NCBI RefSeq assembly: GCF_025263485.1
Contig: NZ_CP079863.1
Coordinates: 4,464,001 to 4,528,000, forward strand
DNA: 64,000 bases
Origin: Mycobacterium sp. SMC-2
GTDB lineage: Bacteria; Actinomycetota; Actinomycetes; Mycobacteriales; Mycobacteriaceae
Reading direction: 5' to 3'
This document shows, piece by piece, positions 1-9,273 of this stretch; within the stretch, counting starts at the first letter, position 1; every line of letters begins with the position of its first letter. A program made the position numbers and the translations under genes. The notes under the pieces were generated by a model. It had not been told where the DNA came from, searched no databases, and saw only the letters and a program-made list of their open reading frames with translations.

Positions 1-35
1 CTATCCGTAAGTCGTGGTCTGCCGGAGTCGGTCAT
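1..35 (-). CDS. Start of a gene cut by the window edge, probably a second Mce-associated protein
   Basis: Only the first 11 codons are in the window (MTDSGRPRLTD). The ATG at 35-33 overlaps the TGA of the upstream mas gene as ATGA, the junction type used repeatedly in this operon. Known mce operons often carry more than one Mas gene after mceF, so a second Mas protein is inferred from position only. The residues show no domain. Confidence 0.5.
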   Translation of the reverse strand, partial: MTDSGRPRLTD

Positions 36-754
36 GGGATGAACGCGACGTTGGAGACCTTGGCGCTGTCGCCGATCTTCCGCACGCTCATGCGCATCCG
101 CCAAGCTCGGGGGGCCTGTTCGCCGGCCCCGGCATTCGACGACTTCACCTGAACCGTCACCAGTACCTGAGCCTCGTCACCATTGACGGACTCGAGACCG
201 GCCGACGTGACCGTGCCCGCTGACGTCGACTGCGCCTGCTTGAGGACCTCGATGAAGGGCTGCGACCGCTTCAAGAAGTCGTCGTACAAGGTGCCGGTCG
301 ACGAATCCAGGATCCGCTGGACGTCTGCTTCTGCTTCCATGTAGCTAACTGTTGTCAGGTTGACCGCACCTTGCCGAGCGACCTGCAGGAAAAGCTCCCG
401 CTGCTTGGCGGCCTCGTGCCCCTGGTACGCGTGGTAGCCCAGCCAACCGGCCAGTGCGCCCAGCGTCAGCATGGCCGCAATTCCGAAAGCCAAGGCCAGC
501 CGCACGCCGGAGCGCGGGCCTTTGCTGGTTGCGACAGCCTCGCCATCTTCGGCGAACTCGGAGTCGCCGCTGCCATTCGCTTCGTCTGTGCTTTCGCTGG
601 CCGTCGTCGCTATCTCGCCCTCACCGGCTGCCGGCGCCTCGGCAGTCTCAGTGGCAACCTCGCCATCACCAGTTGACGAATCTTCCTCGGCGCCAACGGG
701 CTTGGACGGGGACCCGCTCAGTTCCCCGTCGGCGGTATCAGCAGGTCCTGCCAT
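32..754 (-). CDS. Mce-associated membrane protein (Mas)
   Basis: This 240-residue protein has an acidic, Ala/Glu/Ser-rich low-complexity N-terminal stretch of about 80 residues, one membrane helix at about 84-107, and a C-terminal extracytoplasmic domain of the NTF2-like kind found in Mas proteins. Mas proteins are thought to stabilise or assemble Mce transport complexes in the mycobacterial envelope. The gene follows mceF, overlapping it by 37 bases, and is followed by another ATGA-coupled gene. Membrane topology and operon position make the call firm; its specific partner cannot be read from sequence. Confidence 0.85.
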   Translation of the reverse strand: MAGPADTADGELSGSPSKPVGAEEDSSTGDGEVATETAEAPAAGEGEIATTASESTDEANGSGDSEFAEDGEAVATSKGPRSGVRLALAFGIAAMLTLGALAGWLGYHAYQGHEAAKQRELFLQVARQGAVNLTTVSYMEAEADVQRILDSSTGTLYDDFLKRSQPFIEVLKQAQSTSAGTVTSAGLESVNGDEAQVLVTVQVKSSNAGAGEQAPRAWRMRMSVRKIGDSAKVSNVAFIP

Positions 755-2175
755 TTCTTCTCCTTTGGTGCAGTCTGGGCTAGGTTGGATTGCTTGTACA
801 CCCTCCCGTCAGGCCCGATATATGTACCGGTAGCCGGGTCGTGCTGAGCAAACGCGAGCGGCGGCGGGGGCGCCGGCGGCGGGGATGGTGCCGCTTGTGG
901 CGGGGATCCCGGCGGCAGCTGGGGAATGTCCTGACCGGACAGGGTGGCGTTCGGGTCGCCTTTCCAGTTCAGGCCGTCATTGAGCGGAACGTAGTTCTCG
1001 TCGCTCTCGCACAGCTTGACCGTTGGGGCGCGCTTGCCCGGACGTGTCTCGCACGGTGTGTTGCGCACCCCGCGGACGTTGAACGGCGAGTCCTGCGGTA
1101 TTCGGCAGTACAAGTCGCCCTCGGGTCGATCCGGAGCGTCCACCTCGGTGGGCGATCGCATTTGCTGGGCGGGCAAGAACCCGGTGGTACACGCCGGCGG
1201 AAGGTTGAGGTTGAGGTTGAAGTCCAGATAGGCACCCCGGTAGGCCTGCTTGGTGTTCCGGTTGGGCACGACGAACGCCTCCAGGATCCCGGTGGCCTGG
1301 GGCAGCAGGACCAGCAACTGCTCGAGGTCATTGCGATAGGTGATGCCGACATCGGCGACGCTGACCAAGTTGGCCAGGAGCAGTGGCAGCGAGGGCTGCA
1401 GTCGCTCGAAGAGCGCGCGCGCTTCGCCGGCAGCCGGCGCGCCCTTGGTGAGGACGCCGTTCACCGCGCTGTCTTCTGACTGCAACTGCCGGGTGATCAC
1501 GGCCAAGTGTGCCGCCCATGCCCGGACTGCGTCGGAGGTTTGCGTCTGCGAGTCCAGCACCGGCTGCGACTGGTCGATCACCGTGGTCAACGCGTCGAGG
1601 TTGGTGCGGGCATCGATGGCCAGGGTGGTCGAACCGTTGACGAACCGCCGGATTTCGGGACCCAACCCGCCGACGGCCGCATACGCCTCGTCGACAGCTG
1701 TCTTCAGGTTGTCGCGCGGAATCGCCTGCAGGCCACGGTTGGTCGCATCCAGCAAGTTGTTGATGTCCGGTGGCACCGTCGTCCGGCTCGCCGATATGAC
1801 GTCGCCGTTCTTCAGCGGTCGGGATGCCCCGTCGCGTGGTATCAGGGCGACGTATTGCTCGCCGACCGCGCTTTCGCTGTGCACCTGGGCCTCGAGATCG
1901 GAAGGGATCGCCACGTCGGACCGCAGTGACAGCACGGCTTGCACACCGGAGTCAGTGAGACTGACAGATTCGACGCGCCCGACCTCGATGCCGCGATAGG
2001 TCACGTTGCCTCGCGCGTACAACCCTCCCGACTCGTGCAAGTCGAGGGTGACGGTATAACGATCAACGCCCAACATCGCCGGCAACCTGACATAGTCGAC
2101 GAGCATGAACCCGGCCGCGACCACTGATACCACGATGAAGATCGCCAGCTGAATCTTGATCCGTCGAGTGGTCAC
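718..2175 (-). CDS. mceF: MceF-type lipid-transport substrate-binding protein
   Basis: The protein has 485 residues. An N-terminal signal-anchor helix (about 7-27) is followed by an MlaD/Mce domain (about 38-115, with the typical G-x-x-V/I-G-R-V strand), a long helical Mce C-terminal domain, and a Pro-rich tail near 425-445. It is the sixth mce gene in transcription order, which with the domain pattern identifies it as MceF. MceA-F are thought to form a hetero-hexameric tube or needle that carries hydrophobic substrates across the periplasm to the YrbE permeases. It starts 1 base after the mceE stop codon. Confidence 0.9.
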   Translation of the reverse strand: MTTRRIKIQLAIFIVVSVVAAGFMLVDYVRLPAMLGVDRYTVTLDLHESGGLYARGNVTYRGIEVGRVESVSLTDSGVQAVLSLRSDVAIPSDLEAQVHSESAVGEQYVALIPRDGASRPLKNGDVISASRTTVPPDINNLLDATNRGLQAIPRDNLKTAVDEAYAAVGGLGPEIRRFVNGSTTLAIDARTNLDALTTVIDQSQPVLDSQTQTSDAVRAWAAHLAVITRQLQSEDSAVNGVLTKGAPAAGEARALFERLQPSLPLLLANLVSVADVGITYRNDLEQLLVLLPQATGILEAFVVPNRNTKQAYRGAYLDFNLNLNLPPACTTGFLPAQQMRSPTEVDAPDRPEGDLYCRIPQDSPFNVRGVRNTPCETRPGKRAPTVKLCESDENYVPLNDGLNWKGDPNATLSGQDIPQLPPGSPPQAAPSPPPAPPPPLAFAQHDPATGTYIGPDGRVYKQSNLAQTAPKEKKWQDLLIPPTGN

Positions 2176-2176
2176 G

Positions 2177-3319
2177 TCAGCGACCCTGATCGAAGTGGTA
2201 GGGGACGATCAGAGGATTGGCAGCGGTATACGGGCTGGGCATCTGCCCTATCGTGCGGCCCCATTGCATCTCCAGCTGGGTCAGGTTGCCCTCCCAACGG
2301 GTGCCGGTGAAGATGCCCGAGTCGATACGGCTGAGCGTGAGGTCGATGATGAGCGTGAGGTTGGCGTAGTCGCCGCGGAACCAGTTGTCGATCGTCTCGT
2401 TCGGCCACGGGTAGGTCAGGTAGAAGCTCAATGAGCGGGTCAGCGCCGGGCCGGCGTTGGCCAGCGACTCGAGCACCGGCCCGAGCTGGTGAAGCTCCTT
2501 GACCAGGGCGTCCTTGGTTAGGTTGGCTGATTGCGCAGCCAGAGCGCTGAACCTGCCCAGCTGGTCGACCGCTTGTGCCAGGTTGTCCCGCTCGTCCCTG
2601 AGTACGCTCAGCGCATCGGGGATCGTCCGCAGCGCCCTGTCCATCACCGGCTTCTGATCGGCGAACTGACCGACGAGATTATTGAGACTGTCGGTGGCGT
2701 GGATGATGTCGTCAGTCTGTTTGTTGAGATGCGCGATGAACGTGTCGAGTTGTTCGATGAGGTTCCTGAGGTCCTTTTCCCGGCCGGCGAAGGCCGTGCT
2801 GAAGGCCCTGGTGATGTCTTGAACCTGGGCGAGCCCGCCCCCGTTGAGCAGAGTCGATATCGCGGCCAGCGTTTGCTCGGTGGTCGGGTAGGTGGAGCCG
2901 GACGACAGCGGAATGAGTGACCCGTCATGGAGTCTTCCCTTCGGGGCGACATCGGTCGGCGGCGCCAGCTCGATGTGCAGCGAGCCGAGAAGGCTGGTCT
3001 GGCCCACCTTGGCGGTCGCGTTGGCCGGCAGGTTGACGCCGCCGTTGACCCGCATCGTCACCAGTGCGTGCCAACCCTGGCGCTCGATTTTGGTGATGTG
3101 GCCTACGTTCACGTCACCCACGCGGACCAGGGAATTCTGCTGGATGTTCGTCACGTCGGGCAGCTGAGCCTTGATCTCGAACGAGCCGGGGCCGTTTCCC
3201 TGGGTTCCAGGAAGCGAAAGCGAGTTGACCCCTCGCCAACCACAGCCGGACGCGACGGCCATCAACAACACCGACAACACCAGAGCGGCAGCGACGCGAC
3301 GCCGGCGGGTTCGCATCAC
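2177..3319 (-). CDS. mceE: MceE-type lipoprotein of the Mce transporter
   Basis: This 380-residue protein begins with a lipoprotein signal: an Arg-rich n-region, a hydrophobic core and a lipobox ending A-S-G-C (Cys26). In mce operons a lipobox marks the MceE (LprK-like) subunit. An MlaD domain (about 40-125) and helical Mce domain follow. After signal cleavage it should be lipid-anchored and contribute one subunit to the Mce tube. The start overlaps the mceD stop by 4 bases (ATGA), pointing to coupled translation. Confidence 0.9.
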   Translation of the reverse strand: MMRTRRRRVAAALVLSVLLMAVASGCGWRGVNSLSLPGTQGNGPGSFEIKAQLPDVTNIQQNSLVRVGDVNVGHITKIERQGWHALVTMRVNGGVNLPANATAKVGQTSLLGSLHIELAPPTDVAPKGRLHDGSLIPLSSGSTYPTTEQTLAAISTLLNGGGLAQVQDITRAFSTAFAGREKDLRNLIEQLDTFIAHLNKQTDDIIHATDSLNNLVGQFADQKPVMDRALRTIPDALSVLRDERDNLAQAVDQLGRFSALAAQSANLTKDALVKELHQLGPVLESLANAGPALTRSLSFYLTYPWPNETIDNWFRGDYANLTLIIDLTLSRIDSGIFTGTRWEGNLTQLEMQWGRTIGQMPSPYTAANPLIVPYHFDQGR

Positions 3320-4674
3320 GAGTCCCCTCCAGGCGGCACCATCATCCCGGGCAGGCCCTGGGCCGGATTTGTCGCAACCGCACCCGGGGGCGTTACGGGC
3401 GCGATGTCCGCCGGCGCGCCCGCACCGGGGGGTGGACCCTGGTCGGCAGCCAACGGAGCGCCGCCCGCCGGTGGTGCGGCCGGCGGCGAGGGCGGTTGCG
3501 GCGGAACGTAATCCGGACGCAGCCAGTCCTCGCTATAGGTGATCTCATTGGGCCGCGCCGCCGTGCCGACGAAGGGGTTCAAGCCGAGCGGAGGGAAGTT
3601 GTACTGCCGGTTCTTGATGATGGGTGCCAGGTATTGCACGCACAGCTTTGCCGATTGCTCAGCGCCCAGGCGCGATGCCGCCTGTATGGCGCCGCACAAG
3701 AACGAGATCGGGTCGGCGAAGTTGCTGAAGGCCGCGATACCTGTCAAAGCGCTCTGTGCGGGCTGATAGATGTTGGTGAAGTTCTGAAAGGCGTTGGGGC
3801 CGATGTGCAGGATTTCCTTGACGGTGTCGAGGCTGTCGACGACCGCGTTCGTCACCGACGCCAGCTTGTCTGACGTCGTTCCCAGCGATTCACGGTTTTC
3901 GGCCACGAAACCCTGGACGTCGCCGACGGCTGTGTCCAGATCGCGGATCGCGTTGGCAACCTTGTTCGGCTCGTTGGCGAACAGCGCGGTCACCCCCGCG
4001 AGGTTGGTGTTCAACTGTTTGAGCAGGTTCGTGCTGGATTGCAGCGCCGATACCACGATCGACAGATTCTTGACGGTGCCGAAGATGTCGGTGCTGTGAT
4101 CGCCTAACGCCGAAAACGCTTGCGACAGTTTGATGATGGTGTCGCGAATGTTGGCGCCCTGGCCGCGCAAGTTGTCGGCGGTGGTGTCGATTAAGGCGCC
4201 CAGTGTGCTGACGCCGCCGGGTTGGGTGGGCTGCAGCGAATCGGTCAGCTTCTGCAACTGGGTGCGCAGGTCGTCCCACTCGACCGGGACGGCCGTGCGG
4301 TTCTGGGGAATGACCGCGCCGTCGTGCATCGCCAGGCCATGGGTGTACGCGGGTGTCAATTGGATGGCCCGCGCTGTGACCAGAGACGGCGACACGATGA
4401 CCGCGTCGGCGTCGGCGGGCACCTTGTACTTCGCGTTGATCCAGAATTCAACCTTGACGTGCTGGGGGTGCGGCTCGATCTTGTCGATCTTTCCTACAGA
4501 CACGCCGAGGATGCGCACGTCGTCACCGGCGTACAGCCCGTTGGCGTTGTCGAAATACGCAGTGATCCTGGTCCGGTCGGCTGCATCGGCGGATCGCAGC
4601 GCGACCACAAACCCGGCGATCAGCGTGATCGCCAGGCCGATCGCAAGGCCGATCCTCGCGCGTGAGCGGGTCAC
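3316..4674 (-). CDS. mceD: MceD-type transporter subunit
   Basis: The protein has 452 residues: an N-terminal membrane anchor (about 8-28), an MlaD domain (about 36-110), a long coiled helical region, and a Pro/Gly/Ala-rich tail from about 395. Such low-complexity C-termini are common in MceC, D and F. It is fourth in the mceA-F order and overlaps both mceC and mceE by 4 bases. Its role is inferred from family: one wall subunit of the Mce lipid conduit. The substrate is unknown. Confidence 0.9.
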   Translation of the reverse strand: MTRSRARIGLAIGLAITLIAGFVVALRSADAADRTRITAYFDNANGLYAGDDVRILGVSVGKIDKIEPHPQHVKVEFWINAKYKVPADADAVIVSPSLVTARAIQLTPAYTHGLAMHDGAVIPQNRTAVPVEWDDLRTQLQKLTDSLQPTQPGGVSTLGALIDTTADNLRGQGANIRDTIIKLSQAFSALGDHSTDIFGTVKNLSIVVSALQSSTNLLKQLNTNLAGVTALFANEPNKVANAIRDLDTAVGDVQGFVAENRESLGTTSDKLASVTNAVVDSLDTVKEILHIGPNAFQNFTNIYQPAQSALTGIAAFSNFADPISFLCGAIQAASRLGAEQSAKLCVQYLAPIIKNRQYNFPPLGLNPFVGTAARPNEITYSEDWLRPDYVPPQPPSPPAAPPAGGAPLAADQGPPPGAGAPADIAPVTPPGAVATNPAQGLPGMMVPPGGDS

Positions 4675-5939
4675 TGTCCTCCCTCCGCGGGCGCTCCGGG
4701 CGTGGTGGGGACGGGCGTTGGCGCATATCCGGCCGGAGGGCCGGGCGGTGGGCCGCCCGGTGGAGGAGCCGGTAGGGGCGGGCGATAGGGATAACGGGGG
4801 TCGCCGGGATTGCCGGTGATGGCGTCGGGCAGCGTCAGCCTCGGCTCGCCCCCCTGACCGGTGCGTGGGTAGGGGACGGGCAGCGGCGGCGTGCCCGGCT
4901 GGCCGGTGTGTGGATCGTGCCGTTGAGACGGCAACAGCACGTTGGGATCCAGACCCAGGTCGGAGAACGCCGCATTGATGAAGGGCTGCAGGAATTGACC
5001 CGGTATCAGATTGCCCAGATACGCTTTGAAGAAGGGGCCGGAGGTTACCGCTTCACCTAGTCCCATCGCGTATTTCTCGAGCAGCTTGAGGCTCTGCTTG
5101 ACCTGGTCCTTGTGGTTGTCGACGATGGTCAACACGCCGTTGAGTTTGTCCAGCGCCGGCCGCAGCGTTGCGCGATTTTCGGCGACGAATCCGGACAGCT
5201 GCTTGGAAAGTACGGAGATATTGCCCGAAAGGCGTTCCAGCGCATCGCTTTCTGTTCGTAATTGAACCAACAGCGCGTTCGTGTTGGCGATCAGGCTGAC
5301 AACTTGGTCGGTCCGCTCGGAGAGCACCCCCGTCACCTTGTTGGCGTTCGCCAGCAGGTTCCGCAGTTGGGCGTCGCGCCTGTTCAGCGTCTCGGAGAAG
5401 CGTGCCACCCCTTGCACCGCGACCTGTAAATCCGGTGGAGTGTCCCGGAAGGTTTGTGCCAGCGTCTGCAGGGCATCGGACAGCTGGGACGTGTTCAGAC
5501 CGCTGATCGTGGTGGTCAAATCCCCCAGCGCGTCAGGCAATTGATATGGCGCGGTGGTGCGGTCCACCGGAATCGCACCCTTCAGCCTGCCTTCTCCACG
5601 CGGGGTGACCTCGAGGATCTTCGCGCCGAGCAAGCTCTTGGTTTTGATCGCCGCCTCGGTACGGTCGCCCAGCCTGATCTTCTTGTCGACGTTGAATTTG
5701 ATGAGCACCTTGTTGCCGTCTAGGTCGACGCTGGAAACCTGACCCACCCGGAATCCGGATACCTGTACCGCGTCCCCGCCGTGCAAGCCTCCTGCCTCGG
5801 CAAAATACGCTTCGTATTTGTTGCCACCGGACAAAAACGGCAATTTGTCGTACTGCAGTGCCGCCAGCATGACCCCGGCGGTCAACGCGACACCGATCGC
5901 TCCGATGGCCAGTGGACTACGTTCCGCGAAGGATTTCAT
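4671..5939 (-). CDS. mceC: MceC-type transporter subunit
   Basis: The start chosen is the ATG at 5939 (MKSFAERSPLAIG), which forms an ATGA overlap with the mceB stop and gives 422 residues; an in-frame ATG at 5951 would lie inside mceB. There is an N-terminal anchor helix, an MlaD domain (about 30-110), helical Mce segments, and a strongly Pro/Gly-rich tail over roughly the last 80 residues. By order and domain content it is the MceC subunit of the transporter. Confidence 0.88.
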   Translation of the reverse strand: MKSFAERSPLAIGAIGVALTAGVMLAALQYDKLPFLSGGNKYEAYFAEAGGLHGGDAVQVSGFRVGQVSSVDLDGNKVLIKFNVDKKIRLGDRTEAAIKTKSLLGAKILEVTPRGEGRLKGAIPVDRTTAPYQLPDALGDLTTTISGLNTSQLSDALQTLAQTFRDTPPDLQVAVQGVARFSETLNRRDAQLRNLLANANKVTGVLSERTDQVVSLIANTNALLVQLRTESDALERLSGNISVLSKQLSGFVAENRATLRPALDKLNGVLTIVDNHKDQVKQSLKLLEKYAMGLGEAVTSGPFFKAYLGNLIPGQFLQPFINAAFSDLGLDPNVLLPSQRHDPHTGQPGTPPLPVPYPRTGQGGEPRLTLPDAITGNPGDPRYPYRPPLPAPPPGGPPPGPPAGYAPTPVPTTPGAPAEGGQ

Positions 5940-6964
5940 TTGGGCGTGCACCGCCCGGTGCTCTGGCTTGCCAGCTTCACGAACACGGGCTGGCCGCCCT
6001 TGCCGTTGACCTTCAGGATCAGGTCACAGAGATAGAAGTTGAAGTAGTCGCCGTAGATGCCCTGCCTGGCGAGGAGCCGGTACTTGTCGGGAAGCTTGTC
6101 GAGCAAGGTATTCAGGTAGTCGTGGTCGGCGACCGCGATGCCCGCGGTCCTGTCGCCCTCATGGACGACCTTGGTTAGTGGCGGCCGGGCCTGCGACAGC
6201 AGGTCCGCGACGGTTCCTGCCGCCCCACTGGCGTTCGCCAGGCCGTTGCTGATGTCTTTCTTACGGGCCGCGAGGCCCCCGACCAACTCGGAAAGCGAAG
6301 TGACCGCCTTGTCGAACTGTTGGCTTTGGTCACCGAGCGAACCCAGGACGACGTTGAGATTGGTGATGACTTGCCCGATCAGCTGGTCCCGGTCTGCCAG
6401 GGTATTGGTGAGCGCAGTGACCTGGGTGAGGAACGAGCCGATCGTCGCACCCTGCCCTTGGAAGGCTTGCACCAATTGGCCGCTGAGCGCGTTGACTTGA
6501 TCGGGATCCAGTGCGCGGAACAGCGGCCGAAAACCGCCTATCAGGGCGTCCAGATCTAGCGCGGGCTCAGTCTGCGACACGGGGATTGTCTGGCCAGGTT
6601 TGAGCCGGTCGACACTGCCGGCGCCTTCCTCGAGCGCCATGTATCGGCCGCCGATCAAGTTCTCGTAGCGGATCGCGGCCCTGGCGCCTTTGGTCAGGAC
6701 CACCGAGTCGTCGGTCGAGAATTCGACGACCGCAACGGTGTCGTCCTTGATCGAGATGTTCTTCACCTTGCCGACCTCGACACCGGCGATCCGGACGAAG
6801 TTGCCCTCCGCCAGGCCGGTCACATTCTTGAACTCGGCTTTGTAGGTGGTCTGCGCCTCGAAGCGAAGTTGGGCGAACACCGCCAGCAGCACGAACGTCC
6901 CCAGCCCACACACCGTCAGGAATACCGCGAGGCGCCAGATGACACCGCGCAGGTTGTCTCTCAT
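5936..6964 (-). CDS. mceB: MceB-type transporter subunit
   Basis: The frame stays open upstream of 6964, but that part is Arg-rich nonsense overlapping mceA, so the ATG at 6964 (MRDNLRGVIWRL) is the start; it lies 22 bases after the mceA stop. The product has 342 residues, with a signal-anchor helix near 9-30, an MlaD domain, and helical Mce region. Unlike its neighbours it lacks the long Pro-rich tail, which is usual for MceB. It should be one subunit of the Mce conduit. Confidence 0.88.
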   Translation of the reverse strand: MRDNLRGVIWRLAVFLTVCGLGTFVLLAVFAQLRFEAQTTYKAEFKNVTGLAEGNFVRIAGVEVGKVKNISIKDDTVAVVEFSTDDSVVLTKGARAAIRYENLIGGRYMALEEGAGSVDRLKPGQTIPVSQTEPALDLDALIGGFRPLFRALDPDQVNALSGQLVQAFQGQGATIGSFLTQVTALTNTLADRDQLIGQVITNLNVVLGSLGDQSQQFDKAVTSLSELVGGLAARKKDISNGLANASGAAGTVADLLSQARPPLTKVVHEGDRTAGIAVADHDYLNTLLDKLPDKYRLLARQGIYGDYFNFYLCDLILKVNGKGGQPVFVKLASQSTGRCTPK

Positions 6965-6986
6965 GTTCGGTCCTCGCAGTCGTCGG

Positions 6987-8414
6987 TCAGGGTGTTGGCG
7001 GGGGTTCCGCGCCGGTCGCCGGCGCCGCCGGTGCCGGCTCGGGAGCTGGCGGTGGGGGCGGCGGAACCCCCGGATAGAGCGGCGTCCCGTCCGGGCCGTA
7101 CAGCGGCGCGCCGTACGGTGGCGCACCCGGGTAAGGCACCGGGCCGATGGCCGGGGGTTTCACCCCACGGATGCTGGGCGGCTCCGGCACAGCCCTAGTA
7201 ACGGGGAAGTAGTCGATCCACCACGGGTGCCCGATACCCGGGTTCGGCCGGACGTCGAGGCCGGTGCCCCAACCGGTGTTGGTCACCAGATAGCGCACCG
7301 GAAAGTTCTTGCTGGCATCCGGCAGCGATCCGCACCCGGGCTTACCGCCAGGTCCGCCCTTGGCAGCAACGATCGGCAAGTTGTCCGGATATTTGTAAGG
7401 GTCGTCACCGAATAGCAAGCCCGCGTCGGTGATCACCGAATAACCGTTCAGGCCGCCGGTTTCCTCCCAGCCGCCGTTTTGCAGGAGCCACAACCCGCCC
7501 TGCAGCGTGCAGGTGTACTCCGGGTTGTACTTCAACAGCAGGTCGGTCGTGGGCTCCAGCAAATCGATCGAGCGAATCAGGTTGTTCTCGGTGGGCCCGA
7601 GCAGGTCGCTGCCGGCCCGCGAGAACCCGATGGTCGCCAGCAGCAGGGCATCGAGTTCGGAGGCCTGAGTGGTGATGGTGCTGCTGGTGGTGCTTGCGGA
7701 GTCGAGAACTGTGAGGATGTCGTGGGCGGCCGCGCTGTAGGTCTGGCTGAATTCCGCAAACGAGCGGAAGTCCTGCCGTACGGCGTCCATCCGCGGGTTG
7801 ACCGCCTGCAGCACCTGGTCGGCATCGGTGGTGGCTTCGCCGATGCGCTGCCCCTGGCCGCGCACCCCCTCGGCGAGCGCGCCCAGCACCGCGTTGAGTT
7901 TGGCCGGTTCGATCTGCTTCAGCACCCCGACAAGGTTCTGGAACACCGTGTTCACCTCGGTGCTGACGTTGCTCGACCGCAGCACCGCCCCGGCGGCCAG
8001 CCGCTGTGGGCTGGGGTGGTCCGGATAGATGAGGTCGACGTACTTCGAACCGAACGCCGTCGTGGCGCGGATCTGCGCCTCCACATTGGCCGGGATGCGT
8101 TTGATCTGATCGGGGTCGATCTCCAGCTTCAAACTCGCCGGTCCGTTCCCGCCTGTCACCGCCGCGACCCGGCCGACTTGAACGCCGCGCAGTTTGACCT
8201 TGGCCCCGGTCTCCATCACCAGACCCGAGCGATCGGAGGTCAATGTGACCGGGACGTATGACCGGAATGTTCCGCCGAACAACGCCGAGCACACCCAGAC
8301 GAAGCACACGACACCGACGATCAGCATCAAAGTCCACCAGGCCGGCGCGCTGACAACTCGCCGCACGCGCGTGAAAATCCGGCGAGTGCGGTCCTCCCCT
8401 GTACTGGCAGCCAT
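6987..8414 (-). CDS. mceA: MceA-type transporter subunit
   Basis: The protein has 475 residues: a basic N-terminus, a Trp-containing membrane anchor (about 26-48), an MlaD domain with the motif K-L-R-G-V-Q-V-G-R-V, a helical Mce domain, and a Pro-rich tail over the last 50 or so residues. It is the first mce gene after the two YrbE permease genes and starts 4 bases after the yrbEB stop. MceA proteins head the six-subunit Mce assembly. The ligand, probably a lipid or other hydrophobic compound, cannot be deduced from sequence. Confidence 0.9.
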   Translation of the reverse strand: MAASTGEDRTRRIFTRVRRVVSAPAWWTLMLIVGVVCFVWVCSALFGGTFRSYVPVTLTSDRSGLVMETGAKVKLRGVQVGRVAAVTGGNGPASLKLEIDPDQIKRIPANVEAQIRATTAFGSKYVDLIYPDHPSPQRLAAGAVLRSSNVSTEVNTVFQNLVGVLKQIEPAKLNAVLGALAEGVRGQGQRIGEATTDADQVLQAVNPRMDAVRQDFRSFAEFSQTYSAAAHDILTVLDSASTTSSTITTQASELDALLLATIGFSRAGSDLLGPTENNLIRSIDLLEPTTDLLLKYNPEYTCTLQGGLWLLQNGGWEETGGLNGYSVITDAGLLFGDDPYKYPDNLPIVAAKGGPGGKPGCGSLPDASKNFPVRYLVTNTGWGTGLDVRPNPGIGHPWWIDYFPVTRAVPEPPSIRGVKPPAIGPVPYPGAPPYGAPLYGPDGTPLYPGVPPPPPPAPEPAPAAPATGAEPPPTP

Positions 8415-8418
8415 CTTT

Positions 8419-9273
8419 CTACCCAGAGAAGTTCAAGCCGCCGGACTGGCCATAAATCGCCAGCGAGACAAACAGGGTCACGAATACCGCGGAAACCAGC
8501 GAGGTACGTACCGCCCGGCCGACCGCCTCGCCCACCCCAGCCGGCCCACCAGATGCGGTGAAGCCATAGAAGGTGTGCACGAGCATGACGACGATGGCCA
8601 TGCATAAAGCCAGAAAGAACGACCAGACCAGATCGGTGGGATTGAGGAACGTGTAGAAGTAGTGGTCGTAGACGCCCGCCGACTGGCCGTAGACCGCGGT
8701 GGTACCGAAACGGGCGGCCAGGAACGACATCAATACCGCGACGCAGTACAGCGGAATCACCACGATCATCCCGGCGAGAACCCGCGTCGACGCCAGGTAG
8801 GGAATCGATCGGATTCCCATCGCCTCGAGCGCATCGATCTCCTCATTGATCCGCATCGCCCCCAGCTGCGCGGTGGCACCGGCGCCGATGGTCGCGGACA
8901 GGCCGATGCCGGCCACCAACGGTGCGATGAGACGTACGTTGACGTAAGCGGAGATGAAGCCGGTCAGGGCCTCGACGCCGATGTTGGCAAGAGAGTTGTA
9001 GCCCTGGATCGCGATGATCGAGCCAGCCGCCAGAGTCAAGAAGCCGACAATCACCACGGTGCCGCCGATGATCGCCAGGGCGCCGGTGCCCAGGCTCATC
9101 TGTGCGATCAGCCGCACCACTTCTGACCTGTAATTCGCCAGAGCAGTCCCGGATGCGCCGAGGGTCTTGCCGTAGAACTGTGTCTGGGCTCCGACGCGGT
9201 CCCAGCCGTAGACCAACTTCGTCACCAGCCGGCGTAGCTGGGGATACAGCGTGCTGGGAACGGCGAGGCTCAC
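8419..9273 (-). CDS. yrbEB: YrbE/MlaE-family permease, second of pair
   Basis: The start is the GTG at 9273 (first residues MSLAVPSTLYPQ), whose bases overlap the yrbEA stop; reading upstream of it gives Arg/Gly-rich nonsense. The product has 284 residues and is a polytopic MlaE-family permease with the conserved loop I-N-E-E-I-D-A-L-E-A-M-G-I. YrbEA and YrbEB form the inner-membrane channel of Mce systems and are energised by an MceG ATPase, which is normally encoded elsewhere and is not present in this window. Confidence 0.92.
   Translation of the reverse strand: MSLAVPSTLYPQLRRLVTKLVYGWDRVGAQTQFYGKTLGASGTALANYRSEVVRLIAQMSLGTGALAIIGGTVVIVGFLTLAAGSIIAIQGYNSLANIGVEALTGFISAYVNVRLIAPLVAGIGLSATIGAGATAQLGAMRINEEIDALEAMGIRSIPYLASTRVLAGMIVVIPLYCVAVLMSFLAARFGTTAVYGQSAGVYDHYFYTFLNPTDLVWSFFLALCMAIVVMLVHTFYGFTASGGPAGVGEAVGRAVRTSLVSAVFVTLFVSLAIYGQSGGLNFSG

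Noticed and set aside
5940..5951. Longer MceC start at 5951
   Set aside because: It lies inside mceB; the ATG at 5939 forms the ATGA overlap seen elsewhere in the operon.
6965..7126. 54-residue Arg-rich extension of MceB
   Set aside because: Composition is unlike any Mce N-terminus and overlaps mceA in another frame; the signal anchor begins right after the ATG at 6964.
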